Shown: positions 1 through 7,129 of the stretch, piece after piece
How the letters are laid out: every line of letters starts with the position of its first letter
How positions within the stretch are numbered: position 1 is the first letter of the stretch
Source of the DNA: Halobacteriaceae archaeon Tc-Br11_E2g27
GTDB lineage: Archaea > Halobacteriota > Halobacteria > Halobacteriales > Haloarculaceae
Assembly: GCA_001564135.1 (NCBI GenBank)
Contig: LKNH01000029.1
Coordinates: 1-15,578, forward strand
DNA: 15,578 bases
Direction: 5' to 3'
The notes under the pieces: generated by a model
What the model was told of the DNA's origin: nothing
Seen by the model: only the letters and a program-made list of their open reading frames with translations
The model's database searches: none
Position numbers and translations under genes: made by a program

Positions 1-565
1 GCGCATCCTCAGCGAGGCCCCGCTCGTTCAGGAAGAAGCCACGGTTGTACCAGGCCTGTCCAAAGCGAGGGTCGAGTTCGACCGCTCGTTCTGCGTGTTC
101 GAGCGCCTCTTCGGTCCGACCGAACTCCCAGAGTGCGTATGCGAGGTTTGTTTCGGCCGTTGCGGCGTGTTCGTCAGTTCCGTCGACATCCAGTGCTTCC
201 TGGTAGGCTCCGATAGCAGCATCGTACTCTTCGATCTCTGCGTGTGCCGCCCCTTTGTTCACCCATGCCTCCTGTTCAACCGCGGGGTCATCGGTGTATC
301 GCGCCGCCCGTTCGAAGGTCTCCGTTGCCTGTTCGTGGCGGTTGATACGGATATATTCGAGTCCCACTTCAAGCACTTGCTCGGCATCGACGCGGTCGGC
401 TGGAATCTGCTCCTCGTCGAGCATATCCGCGAGTGCGTGCGAGTCGACGGGGTCGACTTCGCCGGGTCCGACCGACAACTCCTCCGGGTCGAGGTCAAAC
501 GCATCGTAGGGGTCATCGAAGCCCTGCCCCTCCGAGAACTTGTGGTCGCGGGTGTCTTTTGTCAT
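1..565 (-). CDS. TPR-repeat protein, 3' end outside window
   Basis: A continuous minus-strand frame begins with ATG at 565-563 and runs off the left edge, giving 188 residues. Residues 1-60 are acidic and probably unstructured. From about residue 64 the protein is helical and TPR-like: units near 64-95, 98-130, 135-166 and 169 onward carry the usual small and aromatic positions, for example A-Y-x-x-A-L near 121-125, E-E-A-L-E-H-A at 152-158, and A-V-E-L-D-P at 161-166. TPR arrays are protein-protein interaction scaffolds; the partner is unknown. There is no signal peptide or membrane segment, so it should be cytosolic. It is divergent from thpR with 76 bases between the start codons. A TTAATG box about 26 bases upstream fits a leaderless transcript. 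The family call is fairly secure; the specific role is not known. Confidence 0.85.
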   Translation of the reverse strand, partial: MTKDTRDHKFSEGQGFDDPYDAFDLDPEELSVGPGEVDPVDSHALADMLDEEQIPADRVDAEQVLEVGLEYIRINRHEQATETFERAARYTDDPAVEQEAWVNKGAAHAEIEEYDAAIGAYQEALDVDGTDEHAATAETNLAYALWEFGRTEEALEHAERAVELDPRFGQAWYNRGFFLNERGLAEDA

Positions 566-586
566 ACCACGGTCTAGCCTGTGGGG

Positions 587-596
587 CACATTAAGG
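587..596 (-). promoter_or_regulatory. Candidate TATA box for the TPR gene
   Basis: On the minus strand this reads CCTTAATGTG, centred about 26 bases before the TPR start codon. This is the expected distance for a haloarchaeal leaderless promoter. It is inferred from position and AT content only. Confidence 0.4.
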
Positions 597-609
597 CCTG
601 CGTCGTAGT

Positions 610-617
610 GATATATG
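610..617 (+). promoter_or_regulatory. Candidate TATA box for thpR
   Basis: GATATATG lies 25-32 bases before the chosen thpR ATG at 642. The spacing fits a leaderless mRNA and argues against the upstream in-frame ATG at 615, which lies inside or beside this box. Confidence 0.5.
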
Positions 618-641
618 TACCAACCACACCAACCAGCACAC

Positions 642-1193
642 ATGCGACTGTTCGTCTGTGTGGAGTGTGATGAACTCACAGCGAAAATAACAGCGATTCA
701 GGAACTCTTCGAGGATGCTTCCGGATTGCGATTTACTGACCCAACACAGGCGCATCTCACCCTGAAATTTCTCGGTGAGACTGACGCGGAGGTTGTTCCG
801 ACACTCCGCGAGGAACTTGCCGCAGCAATCGATGATGCCGATGTTAGCCCGTTTGAGCTAACTGCCGGTGGAGTCGGAGTCTTTCCGGAGCTTGAATACA
901 TCCAGGTGCTCTGGCTTGGTATCCAAGAGGGTACCGCCGAACTCACCCGCCTCCACCGAGCTATCGAGAACCGAACAACCACACTGGGATTTGAGCCGGA
1001 ACAACACGATTTCACGCCACACATCACGCTTGCACGGATGGACCACGCTGGTGGGAAGTCTATAGTTCAAAAAGAAGTCCGGTCGCGCGACCCAACTGCA
1101 GGGACAATTCGGGTCGATGCGGTTACCCTGATGCAGAGTACGTTGACTCCCGATGGCCCCGAATACGAATCCATCGAGCGATTTTCGCTGTGA
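642..1193 (+). CDS. thpR: RNA 2',3'-cyclic phosphodiesterase (ThpR/LigT, 2H family)
   Basis: This 183-residue protein is a member of the 2H phosphoesterase superfamily, which hydrolyses 2',3'-cyclic phosphates on RNA ends to 2'-phosphates and was first known as an RNA 2'-5' ligase. Both signature HxTx motifs are present: HLTL at residues 38-41 within AHLTLKFLG, and HITL at 127-130 within TPHITLAR. The length matches the family. The ATG at 642 was chosen over the one at 615 because family members start with M-R-L-F-V and because a TATA-like box occupies 610-617. It is cytosolic, with no signal or membrane segment. It converges on the next gene with only 10 bases between stops. In archaea it is usually tied to tRNA or RNA end processing, but no RNA-processing partner is adjacent here. 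Confidence 0.95.
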   Translation: MRLFVCVECDELTAKITAIQELFEDASGLRFTDPTQAHLTLKFLGETDAEVVPTLREELAAAIDDADVSPFELTAGGVGVFPELEYIQVLWLGIQEGTAELTRLHRAIENRTTTLGFEPEQHDFTPHITLARMDHAGGKSIVQKEVRSRDPTAGTIRVDAVTLMQSTLTPDGPEYESIERFSL

Positions 1194-1203
1194 GCGTCGG
1201 CCT

Positions 1204-2949
1204 TTATTGTGGTGTTTCGTCCCCACTCTCGTGCTCGTCGCTATCAACGGAGTCGTCGGTGGTCTCTGTATCCGACTCTGGTTCGTTGGCGGTCTCGTCT
1301 TCCGCAACGGGTGCGTCTTCCTCGACAGTTCCATTCTCGGGTTGTGGTTCGGCGTCCGTCACTACACCCTCGGCCGCTGTGTCGTCAACCTGCGTCTCGG
1401 CCGGTGGCTGTTGCCCATACCCCTCCTGTTGGTGGCTGGCTGGCTCTTGCTGGTCCTGTTGGTATGTTTCTTGTTCATACCCGGTTTGCTGGTACTGATT
1501 CCTCTGTGTCTCCTGGTACTGTCCTTGCTGGTGGCCCCCCTCTTGATACTGTCCGGTTTGTCCTTCCTGATACTGTCCAGCTTGGTCATGGTGCTGCGTA
1601 CGCTGTTCGGACTGCTGTGCGTACCCTCCCTGGTACTGTTCCTGTTCGTAACCGTCCTCGTACTGTTGTTGGTAGGCCCCCTGCTCGTTGTATCCGGTCT
1701 GGTGGTCAGGTCCGTCGTCACCTTTGATACTGTCAAAGTACCCGTTGGTGTCAGCGTAGACCACACCAACGAGTCCGAAGCCAGCAACGGTCAACAACAG
1801 CGATTGCGTAGCAACCGTGCTAAAGAAGGTGTTGACGAGTGCAATCACCGCATCAAGCACAGTCGATTCCATCTCGCTCCCGGCATCGACTGCTGATTCG
1901 GCTGCACTCTCGACAGTTCCTGGTAATCCGTATCCGATAGCGAGTCCGAGCAGTCCTGCTCCTGCGAGGCTTCCGCCGACGGTTGCGCCGGTTCGGTGCA
2001 GCGAGCGTGTATAGGCGTAGGTTCCGCCGACAAGTGCAACTGCTGCAAGCGGCAGCCCCCAGAGTATGATACTAAACCAGCCGAGTGCCTCACGCGCGTC
2101 GTCAAGTTCCTCTGTCTCCAGTTCGTCTTCGCTGATTTCTTCCTCTTCACTGAACTCGTTTCGCAACTCCTGTTCGGCGTCCGCAAGAGCTGAATCGACT
2201 GTCTGTTGGACTTCGGGTGACTGTATCTCATCATCGATTCGGTTGTCGATTTCGAACCGAAGCTCTTGCCGAACCTGCTGTTCGATTTCCTCCTCACTTG
2301 GTGAACCAGGTCGGGCGGCGGCCTGTCGAATCTCCTCGTCGAGTTCTTCGGTGACAAGCCGGTCAATCTCCTCATCAATCAGCCTATCGAGCGTTTCGTC
2401 ATCTATCGAATCACGGATGAGCTGTGGATTTTGCTCGATATCTGTTCGCAACGTTTCGATAGCTTCGATGAACGTCTCGCGTGGTGCACTCAGGTCGACG
2501 GCGATATCCAGCGAATCAGTATCACCCTCCAGGTATGCGTAAATTTGCTGAATATTTCGTGTCGCTTCACCACGGATGTACGCCTCGCTGAATGCTTCCT
2601 GTGCAAGCGCTTCGATATTCAGTTCGTTCTGGATAATGTCTGCATACGCGTCGTTAAGGCCATCAATCTGAACGGTGACAGTCGTATCCAGGTCCTGTAC
2701 GTACTGCTCAAAGACGATAGGCTCAACCTGTTCGTTTTCGATTGCTCTCTGTGCGTCCTGGGTTATTTCCTCCTGTAATTCCTGACTGAGGGAGGCAAAC
2801 ACTCCCTCGTCGTCCATCGTGTCGATGACTGTCTCATCGTCGAGGACTGTCCTGTCCGCAGCGTGTGCGACATTTGCGACGCCGACAATCAGCAATAAAA
2901 CAACACCGATGACGACGAGCACTCCTAGAGAGGAACCGCCTTCGCTCAT
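1204..2949 (-). CDS. Membrane protein with extracytoplasmic helical domain and Gln/Tyr-rich cytoplasmic tail
   Basis: This 581-residue protein begins with a hydrophobic segment (residues 8-27) ending in A-H-A-A-D, either an anchor or a cleavable signal. Residues 31-288 form a very acidic, helix-rich domain, probably outside the membrane, with coiled-coil-like stretches at 160-270. Further membrane segments lie near 289-312, 322-343 and 364-399. The tail from 413 to 513 is dominated by Gln, Tyr and Gly with repeated GQYQE-type units, and 520-580 is Glu/Asp/Thr-rich. If the N-terminus is inside, the tail is cytoplasmic. I do not recognise a named family; the N-terminal half recalls large uncharacterised bacterial membrane proteins, but this is only an impression. 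The start is supported by GAGGTGA seven to thirteen bases upstream. It lies 130 bases downstream of the same-strand mechanosensitive channel gene. Confidence 0.85.
   Translation of the reverse strand: MSEGGSSLGVLVVIGVVLLLIVGVANVAHAADRTVLDDETVIDTMDDEGVFASLSQELQEEITQDAQRAIENEQVEPIVFEQYVQDLDTTVTVQIDGLNDAYADIIQNELNIEALAQEAFSEAYIRGEATRNIQQIYAYLEGDTDSLDIAVDLSAPRETFIEAIETLRTDIEQNPQLIRDSIDDETLDRLIDEEIDRLVTEELDEEIRQAAARPGSPSEEEIEQQVRQELRFEIDNRIDDEIQSPEVQQTVDSALADAEQELRNEFSEEEEISEDELETEELDDAREALGWFSIILWGLPLAAVALVGGTYAYTRSLHRTGATVGGSLAGAGLLGLAIGYGLPGTVESAAESAVDAGSEMESTVLDAVIALVNTFFSTVATQSLLLTVAGFGLVGVVYADTNGYFDSIKGDDGPDHQTGYNEQGAYQQQYEDGYEQEQYQGGYAQQSEQRTQHHDQAGQYQEGQTGQYQEGGHQQGQYQETQRNQYQQTGYEQETYQQDQQEPASHQQEGYGQQPPAETQVDDTAAEGVVTDAEPQPENGTVEEDAPVAEDETANEPESDTETTDDSVDSDEHESGDETPQ
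1411..1713 (-). repeat. Gln/Tyr/Gly low-complexity coding repeat
   Basis: This segment encodes residues 413-513 of the 581-residue membrane protein. On the minus strand it is a run of CAG, CAA and TAC/TAT codons giving degenerate units such as GQYQEGQ, GQYQE and NQYQQTG. The spacing is irregular, so it is a compositional repeat and not an exact tandem array. Confidence 0.8.
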
Positions 2950-2955
2950 CGTTGC

Positions 2956-2962
2956 TCACCTC
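2956..2962 (-). promoter_or_regulatory. Shine-Dalgarno site of the 581-residue membrane protein gene
   Basis: The minus strand reads GAGGTGA, complementary to the 3' end of archaeal 16S rRNA, six bases before the ATG at 2949. It fixes the start codon and implies a leadered mRNA, unlike most genes in the window. A TATAATG box at 2994-3000 is a plausible promoter for it. Confidence 0.6.
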
Positions 2963-2993
2963 GGTAGTTATTGCTTAGTACTGTGTATCTGCT

Positions 2994-3039
2994 CATTATA
3001 CTCACCTTAACCTCGCTGACCCGTATAACAGTTGTTATA
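2994..3039 (-). promoter_or_regulatory. Promoter and operator-like palindrome upstream of the 581-residue membrane protein gene
   Basis: The 130-base gap between the channel gene and this gene holds TATAATG (minus strand, 2994-3000) and, farther upstream, a perfect 7-base inverted repeat TATAACA-GT-TGTTATA at 3024-3039. The AT-rich box suits a TATA element that would give a leader of roughly 20 bases before the Shine-Dalgarno-bearing start. The palindrome sits just upstream, where an activator or repressor dimer could bind. No transcription data are available, so function is inferred from placement. Confidence 0.4.
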
Positions 3040-3079
3040 GTTTGCTGACAATATTCACGATGCTCGCCACGCGAGGCGA

Positions 3080-4321
3080 CTACTCGTCTGGAGTGCTGCC
3101 GGTCGATTCACTCTCAGCAACAGTTCGCTCTGCCCGTGTTTGCTGTACGCTGCTGTTCACCCGGAACCCACCTGTTTCGTCCCGACCCGAAAGTTCCTGC
3201 TGTGGGAACGGGATTTTGATATCTTCCTCTTCGAACCGGCGCTTGACCGAATGAATAACCTGCCGGGTCGCTTCCCAGCGCCGTGGTGGGAGCGGTTTGT
3301 CAATCCAGAAACGAAGTTCGAGAATGACTGCTGAATCACCGAAGTTCTTTGGGACGACCTGTGGTGGCGGGGAATCAACCACTGCGTCGAGTTCTTTCAT
3401 CGCCTCCAGAGCGATTTCTTCGGCATAGGCTGGGTCGGCCTCGTAATCAATCCCTACATCAACTCGGGTTCGGAGCGTTCCCTGTTTTGTGCGGTTGGTG
3501 ACGGGCTTGTTACCGACAACGTCGTTCGGGATAATGATTGACTCTCCGTCGAAATTCCGCAGGCGTGTATGCATAATGGTGATTTTCGTCACCACGCCTT
3601 CCTCTTGCCCAATCTCTACCCAGTCGCCGATGATGAACGGTCGAGAGAACATCAACACGAACCCGGCAATCATCGAGCCCAGCGTTTGTTGTGCGGCCAG
3701 TCCAAGGACGATGCCTGCGAAGCCCGCGCCGACGAGGAGCCCGGAGACATCTAGCCCCCAGAGGGTCAGTGTTGCAGTAATGAGCAACGCAAGGATAGCG
3801 ACGTTTCCAAGCCGGAGGATAATTTCCTCCTGATGTTTCGTCACTCGGTCGGCTTCTTTGCTGAACTCCTTGATGGCGTCGCCAAGAACATCGAAGGCGA
3901 TATACGCAAGAATCAACAGCGCCATCGTCGTCAGAAACCGACCAACGAACGGAGCGGACAATCCGGCAAACTCGATAATTGTTAACGCGAGGTCGATGAG
4001 CCCCCAGACGATAAGCAGGGTGACACTGGCCACAAACAGGATAAGAAGCTGGAACGCACCGCTGACGAGCGTCGAAATTCGTGTCGGTAGATAACCGTTG
4101 AGGATGTCGATAACGGCAACGGCCTCTTCGTTCAGAAACCGCGTTCGGATGAGTCGGCCGATTCGTCGAATAGTCGCTGGCGCAACGACCGCAATCAGAA
4201 GCAACGCGATGACGATAACGAGTGCACTGACTGCGAACCGTCCTTCCGTCGTTGCTAACTCTTCGATGTAGGACTGAAATGCATCGAATGACAGCTGTCC
4301 CGAAAGCCACAGCAGCGCCAT
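3080..4321 (-). CDS. MscS-family mechanosensitive ion channel
   Basis: This is a small-conductance mechanosensitive channel protein of 413 residues, which would open under membrane tension to release solutes during hypo-osmotic shock. Membrane segments lie near residues 32-50, 86-108, 110-128, 130-147, 170-190 and 194-222. The last is the Gly/Ala-rich pore helix (G-A-G-F-A-G-I-V-L-G-L-A-A-Q-Q-T-L-G). It is followed by the family beta domain: P-F-x-I-G-D-W-V-E-I at 228-237 and I-I-I-P-N-D at 262-267. The alpha/beta C-terminal domain ends at IPFPQQ (370-375), then a polar tail of about 38 residues. I chose ATG at 4321. A TTG at 4342 preceded directly by an in-frame TGA is the longest alternative, adding seven residues. 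It is divergent from the halocyanin gene. Confidence 0.93.
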   Translation of the reverse strand: MALLWLSGQLSFDAFQSYIEELATTEGRFAVSALVIVIALLLIAVVAPATIRRIGRLIRTRFLNEEAVAVIDILNGYLPTRISTLVSGAFQLLILFVASVTLLIVWGLIDLALTIIEFAGLSAPFVGRFLTTMALLILAYIAFDVLGDAIKEFSKEADRVTKHQEEIILRLGNVAILALLITATLTLWGLDVSGLLVGAGFAGIVLGLAAQQTLGSMIAGFVLMFSRPFIIGDWVEIGQEEGVVTKITIMHTRLRNFDGESIIIPNDVVGNKPVTNRTKQGTLRTRVDVGIDYEADPAYAEEIALEAMKELDAVVDSPPPQVVPKNFGDSAVILELRFWIDKPLPPRRWEATRQVIHSVKRRFEEEDIKIPFPQQELSGRDETGGFRVNSSVQQTRAERTVAESESTGSTPDE

Positions 4322-4378
4322 TTGGTGTAACGAACGGGCCAATCACCTTGGGTGTTGTTCTTTCGGTACTGCTGTTTC

Positions 4379-4489
4379 ATAGTGATTATTGCGCTACTTT
4401 TCGTGGCTCTGACAGCGTGATTGCTGTCTCAGGATGTGTAACACACAGTTTGCGGTTTCTTGGCGGGAAGGGCTCGCAATAATCACTAT
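4379..4489. repeat. Perfect 15-base inverted repeat between the channel and halocyanin genes
   Basis: The 15-mer at 4379-4393 is the exact reverse complement of 4475-4489 (CGCAATAATCACTAT on the right), with 81 bases between. Each arm lies 57 to 63 bases before its neighbouring start codon, in the same orientation relative to that gene. This fits a duplicated regulator site in a divergent control region. Alternatively it is a small MITE: if TA duplications are counted, the ends would be GTGATTATTGCG. The interior between the arms shows no further symmetry, which slightly favours the operator reading. Confidence 0.7.
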
Positions 4490-4520
4490 CAGTTGATTCG
4501 ACCGACAAGAAACAACCGGA

Positions 4521-4528
4521 TTTATAAT
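4521..4528 (+). promoter_or_regulatory. TATA box of the halocyanin gene
   Basis: TTTATAAT lies 25-32 bases before the halocyanin ATG at 4553, the classic haloarchaeal promoter position for a leaderless mRNA. It starts 31 bases after the right arm of the 15-base inverted repeat. Confidence 0.6.
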
Positions 4529-4552
4529 CAGGTACCTCCGAGTAGGGGATAT

Positions 4553-5200
4553 ATGAACTCCCGTGATACAACGGATGACGTCACCAGGCGCAATCTGCTC
4601 CGCACCGGTGCCGCCGGCGCGGCCGGACTTGCTGTCGCTGGAGCAGCTAGCAGTCCCGCTAGTGCCGACATGGATGCGTACAACGAATGGCTCGCGGAAG
4701 CAAACTGGGATGGGACAACCGCCGATGCGACAGCCGTTGATGACGTCTTTGTTCAGGTTGGTGCAGGTGCAGAGGGTCTCCAATTTAACCCACCCGCGAT
4801 ACTCATCGAACCGGGAACCACAATTACGTTCGAATGGACCGGACAAGGTGGAAATCACAACGTCGTCCACCAGACTGACCCAGACCCGGAACGCGACGAG
4901 AAAGTCTTCGACAGCATGGAGGATGCACACGACGGCGAAATACCAGCTTCTGAAGGGACTATCTACGAACTCACACTCGATGAGGAAGGCTGGTATCCCT
5001 ACGTCTGTACACCACACGCCTCGCTTGAGATGAAAGGCGTCATTGTTGTGGGTGAAGACCACGTTGAGACGGACCTCGTTGAGTATGACCTTCTTGGTGA
5101 TGAGGGCTCAAACTTCCGCGCTGTCTGGAGCGGTGCAGCCGTTTTCGGTGCTGTTTCGCTGGTTGGTGTTGCTGCCTACCGCGAACTCGTCGACGAATAA
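4553..5200 (+). CDS. Halocyanin-type blue copper protein, Tat-exported and C-terminally anchored
   Basis: This 215-residue type 1 copper protein is a mobile electron carrier on the outer face of haloarchaeal membranes. The N-terminus has a twin-arginine signal, T-R-R-N-L-L-R-T at 11-18, then an Ala/Gly-rich hydrophobic run to about residue 38, so the folded protein is exported by Tat. The cupredoxin domain covers about 60-167. Copper ligands are visible as H102 (G-N-H-N-V-V-H) and the C152-x2-H155-x4-M160 cluster. A hydrophobic segment at about 189-209 forms a C-terminal anchor. No lipobox cysteine follows the signal, unlike lipid-anchored halocyanins. ATG 4553 is chosen because the Tat motif and TATA box fit it; a longer in-frame start at 4460 would precede the promoter. 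No terminal oxidase or donor gene is adjacent, so its redox partners are unknown. Confidence 0.93.
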   Translation: MNSRDTTDDVTRRNLLRTGAAGAAGLAVAGAASSPASADMDAYNEWLAEANWDGTTADATAVDDVFVQVGAGAEGLQFNPPAILIEPGTTITFEWTGQGGNHNVVHQTDPDPERDEKVFDSMEDAHDGEIPASEGTIYELTLDEEGWYPYVCTPHASLEMKGVIVVGEDHVETDLVEYDLLGDEGSNFRAVWSGAAVFGAVSLVGVAAYRELVDE

Positions 5201-5211
5201 CTCGAAACGAG

Positions 5212-5216
5212 AAAAA
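5212..5216 (-). terminator. Candidate T-run terminator after pdxS
   Basis: In the 25-base gap between the converging halocyanin and pdxS genes the minus strand has a run of five T about ten bases beyond the pdxS stop. Archaeal termination often uses short T-runs. No matching T-run serves the halocyanin direction. Confidence 0.3.
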
Positions 5217-5225
5217 TCGAACTGT

Positions 5226-6134
5226 TCACACGCCGCGGTGCTGGAGCTGTTCTTCTTCGGGCAAGTCGACGTTTGCATCTCCTTTCATCCCCGAACCGAT
5301 ATTCGAGGAGATTTCGGCGAGTTTTTCGGGGTCATCCCAGTTGTTCACTGCTTCGACGACTGCCTGACCCATCGCGCGTGGATTTTCCGCACCGAAGATA
5401 CCTGACCCGACGAAGATACCATCACAGCCGTGATGCATCATCAGCGCCGCATCCGCTGGTGTCGCAATTCCACCGGCAGCGAAGTTAACGACCGGCAATC
5501 TACCCATCTCGGCGGTCTCGTGTACGAGCTCCGCCGGAGCTTCGTTTTCGCGTGCCCAGCGTTCGCGCTCTTCGAAACTCATTCCGGTGAGTTTGCGGAT
5601 TGCCGATTTGATGTTCCGCTGGTGGTGAACGGCTTGATTCACGTCGCCAGTTCCCGCTTCGCCTTTGGTTCGAATCATTGCAGCCCCCTCTTCGATACGA
5701 CGGAGTGCTTCGCCGAGGTTGCGTGCTCCACAGACAAACGGTGATGTAAATTCCCGTTTATCGATGTGGTATTTATCATCAGCAGGCGTTAGCACCTCGG
5801 ATTCGTCTATCATATCAACGCCGATGGCTTCGAGAATTTCGGCCTCTTTGGTGTGACCGATACGGGATTTCCCCATCACTGGAATCGAGACGGAATCGAT
5901 AATATCGGAGACGTCTGCCGGGTCGGCCATCCGGGCCACGCCGCCACGTTTACGAATATCCGCGGGGACGGCTTCGAGGGACATCACTGCAACCGAACCG
6001 ACGTCCTCAGCAATCTTTGCTTGTTCTTCGTTCACGACATCCATGATGACGCCGCCTTTTTGCATCTTCGCAAAGCCGCGTTTGACCAGTTCGGTCCCAC
6101 GACGCAGCTCTTCTAAATCTGTGGCCTCACTCAT
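5226..6134 (-). CDS. pdxS: Pyridoxal 5'-phosphate synthase lyase subunit PdxS
   Basis: PdxS condenses ribose 5-phosphate, glyceraldehyde 3-phosphate and ammonia to make pyridoxal 5'-phosphate, the cofactor form of vitamin B6. Its partner PdxT supplies ammonia from glutamine. The 302-residue protein has the full TIM-barrel length. Catalytic residues align with the Bacillus enzyme at a constant offset of eight: D32 (I-M-D-V-V), K89 (M-G-K-S-R-I-G-H) and K157 (I-R-T-K-G-E-A-G-T-G). The phosphate-binding glycines N-F-A-A-G-G-I-A-T-P and F-V-G-S-G-I-F are at 217-226 and 241-247. It is cytosolic. No pdxT lies in the window, so the complex is encoded at separate loci. The start at 6134 has a TTAAG box about 25 bases upstream and no clear Shine-Dalgarno site, suggesting a leaderless mRNA. 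Confidence 0.98.
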   Translation of the reverse strand: MSEATDLEELRRGTELVKRGFAKMQKGGVIMDVVNEEQAKIAEDVGSVAVMSLEAVPADIRKRGGVARMADPADVSDIIDSVSIPVMGKSRIGHTKEAEILEAIGVDMIDESEVLTPADDKYHIDKREFTSPFVCGARNLGEALRRIEEGAAMIRTKGEAGTGDVNQAVHHQRNIKSAIRKLTGMSFEERERWARENEAPAELVHETAEMGRLPVVNFAAGGIATPADAALMMHHGCDGIFVGSGIFGAENPRAMGQAVVEAVNNWDDPEKLAEISSNIGSGMKGDANVDLPEEEQLQHRGV

Positions 6135-6154
6135 AGGAGTCAGTTGGACCAGAC

Positions 6155-6163
6155 GTACTTAAC
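6155..6163 (-). promoter_or_regulatory. Candidate TATA box for pdxS
   Basis: The minus strand reads GTTAAGTAC, centred about 25 bases before the pdxS ATG, the position expected for a leaderless haloarchaeal transcript. Confidence 0.45.
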
Positions 6164-6234
6164 AGGCTTGTTTGGGGAAATCAGGAGGTCAGATTGTGGG
6201 GTGGTCTCTGGACCTTTTCGCCGATTGCCACACG

Positions 6235-6241
6235 CTTATAC
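6235..6241 (+). promoter_or_regulatory. Candidate TATA box for the DUF1405 gene
   Basis: CTTATAC lies 23-29 bases before ATG 6264, supporting that start and a leaderless mRNA. Confidence 0.5.
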
Positions 6242-6263
6242 GGGATTGCGATAAGCTGTAGCC

Positions 6264-7073
6264 ATGGACGGCAAGGGGTCAGCGACAGCCGGGACAGGCC
6301 AGCAGGCTGGCGGTACCGACCCACAGTCGGTAGGTGAGCGCCTCGATACATTCGTCGCCAGTCGTGTCAGCGGTTCAGTTCCCAGCCAGCGGGACCTCCC
6401 CCGGTACGTTGCGCCGGTTCCAACATGGCTCGAAAACGTCGCCTTTCGCCTGGTTTGGCTCATCGTCGCAATCAACCTCGCTGGCACCGCGTTTGGCTTT
6501 TATTATTACGCAGGTCAGCTCTCGGTCACGCCGCTGGTCATGTGGCCTATCGTTCCCGTCAGCCCGCTTGCAACGCTGTATCTCGCCATCTCCCTGACCC
6601 TCTGGAAGCGCGGCTACGACGGCCACATTACACAACTTGTCCACATGCTTGCGTTCTTTGGCTGTCTCAAATACGGCTTCTGGGCTGCCTTCGCACAGAT
6701 TGTGATTGAAGGGCCGGGATACGTTCCGTTTGCCCTGTGGCAGTTTCTTATCTGGAGTCACGTCGGCATGATACTGCAGGCGTTTCTTATCACCCGGTAT
6801 GCCGACTTTCCGGTCTGGGCGATTGCACTCACCACGGGTTGGTACGTCCTCAACGATATGCTTGATTTTTTCATCCCGGTGCTTGGCGGTCCACACCACA
6901 CCTGGTTGAACGAACTGTTCCGCGACGGAAGCGTTGGCTCGATACCAGCCTTTGATATTGCCGCCGCAGCGGCTGTTTTCGCCACTGTTGCAGCGGTCTT
7001 TCTTGCCATGGCGACGCGGATTGCGCTGTTACGCCAGTCGCAAGGGGAGTATACCGGTCGAGGGAAGCTGTGA
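6264..7073 (+). CDS. DUF1405 family integral membrane protein
   Basis: This 269-residue protein has a hydrophilic N-terminal stretch of about 50 residues and then about six membrane segments, near 58-80, 90-113, 122-147, 154-177, 183-205 and 231-256. The F-Y-Y-Y-A-G-Q-L motif at 79-86 and the P-x-x-P-V-S-P-L-A-T-L-Y region around 95-106 recall the DUF1405 family of archaea and Bacilli. Its biochemical function is not known. An oddity is its 3' end: the inverted-repeat element at 7054-7127 begins inside codon 264, so the last residues (T-G-R-G-K-L) and the TGA stop come from the element. The native C-terminus may therefore have been replaced. The family call rests on recalled motifs, without a database search. 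Confidence 0.85.
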   Translation: MDGKGSATAGTGQQAGGTDPQSVGERLDTFVASRVSGSVPSQRDLPRYVAPVPTWLENVAFRLVWLIVAINLAGTAFGFYYYAGQLSVTPLVMWPIVPVSPLATLYLAISLTLWKRGYDGHITQLVHMLAFFGCLKYGFWAAFAQIVIEGPGYVPFALWQFLIWSHVGMILQAFLITRYADFPVWAIALTTGWYVLNDMLDFFIPVLGGPHHTWLNELFRDGSVGSIPAFDIAAAAAVFATVAAVFLAMATRIALLRQSQGEYTGRGKL

Positions 7074-7129
7074 TAGAGTCGTCGCTACCCATCCTTCGTG
7101 AGAACTATCAATTGTTCCGCCGACCGGTA
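7052..7129. mobile_element. MITE-like element A, intact copy
   Basis: This is a 74-base element (7054-7127) flanked by TA on both sides. Its ends are imperfect inverted repeats: CCGGTCG, then GGAA, then TGATAG are shared between the left end and the reverse-complemented right end, with 17 of 23 positions matching. A second copy at 9896-10051 matches 67 of 74 positions once its internal insertion is removed; the last 20 bases are identical. It is too short to encode a transposase, so it is probably mobilised in trans by an IS with similar ends; TA duplication is typical of the IS630/Tc1-mariner type. It lies between the DUF1405 gene, whose stop it supplies, and gatD. It is the empty-site reference for the nested insertion. 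Confidence 0.75.

Noticed and set aside
1153..1896. A long hydrophobic open frame on the plus strand opposite the Gln/Tyr tail.
   Set aside because: The Leu/Val-rich translation is the complement of CAG/TAC codons of the real minus-strand gene; it also overlaps thpR.
4394..5062. A 222-residue open frame opposite the halocyanin gene.
   Set aside because: Its composition is not acidic and it mirrors the codon pattern of the halocyanin gene, which has clear copper ligands and a Tat signal.
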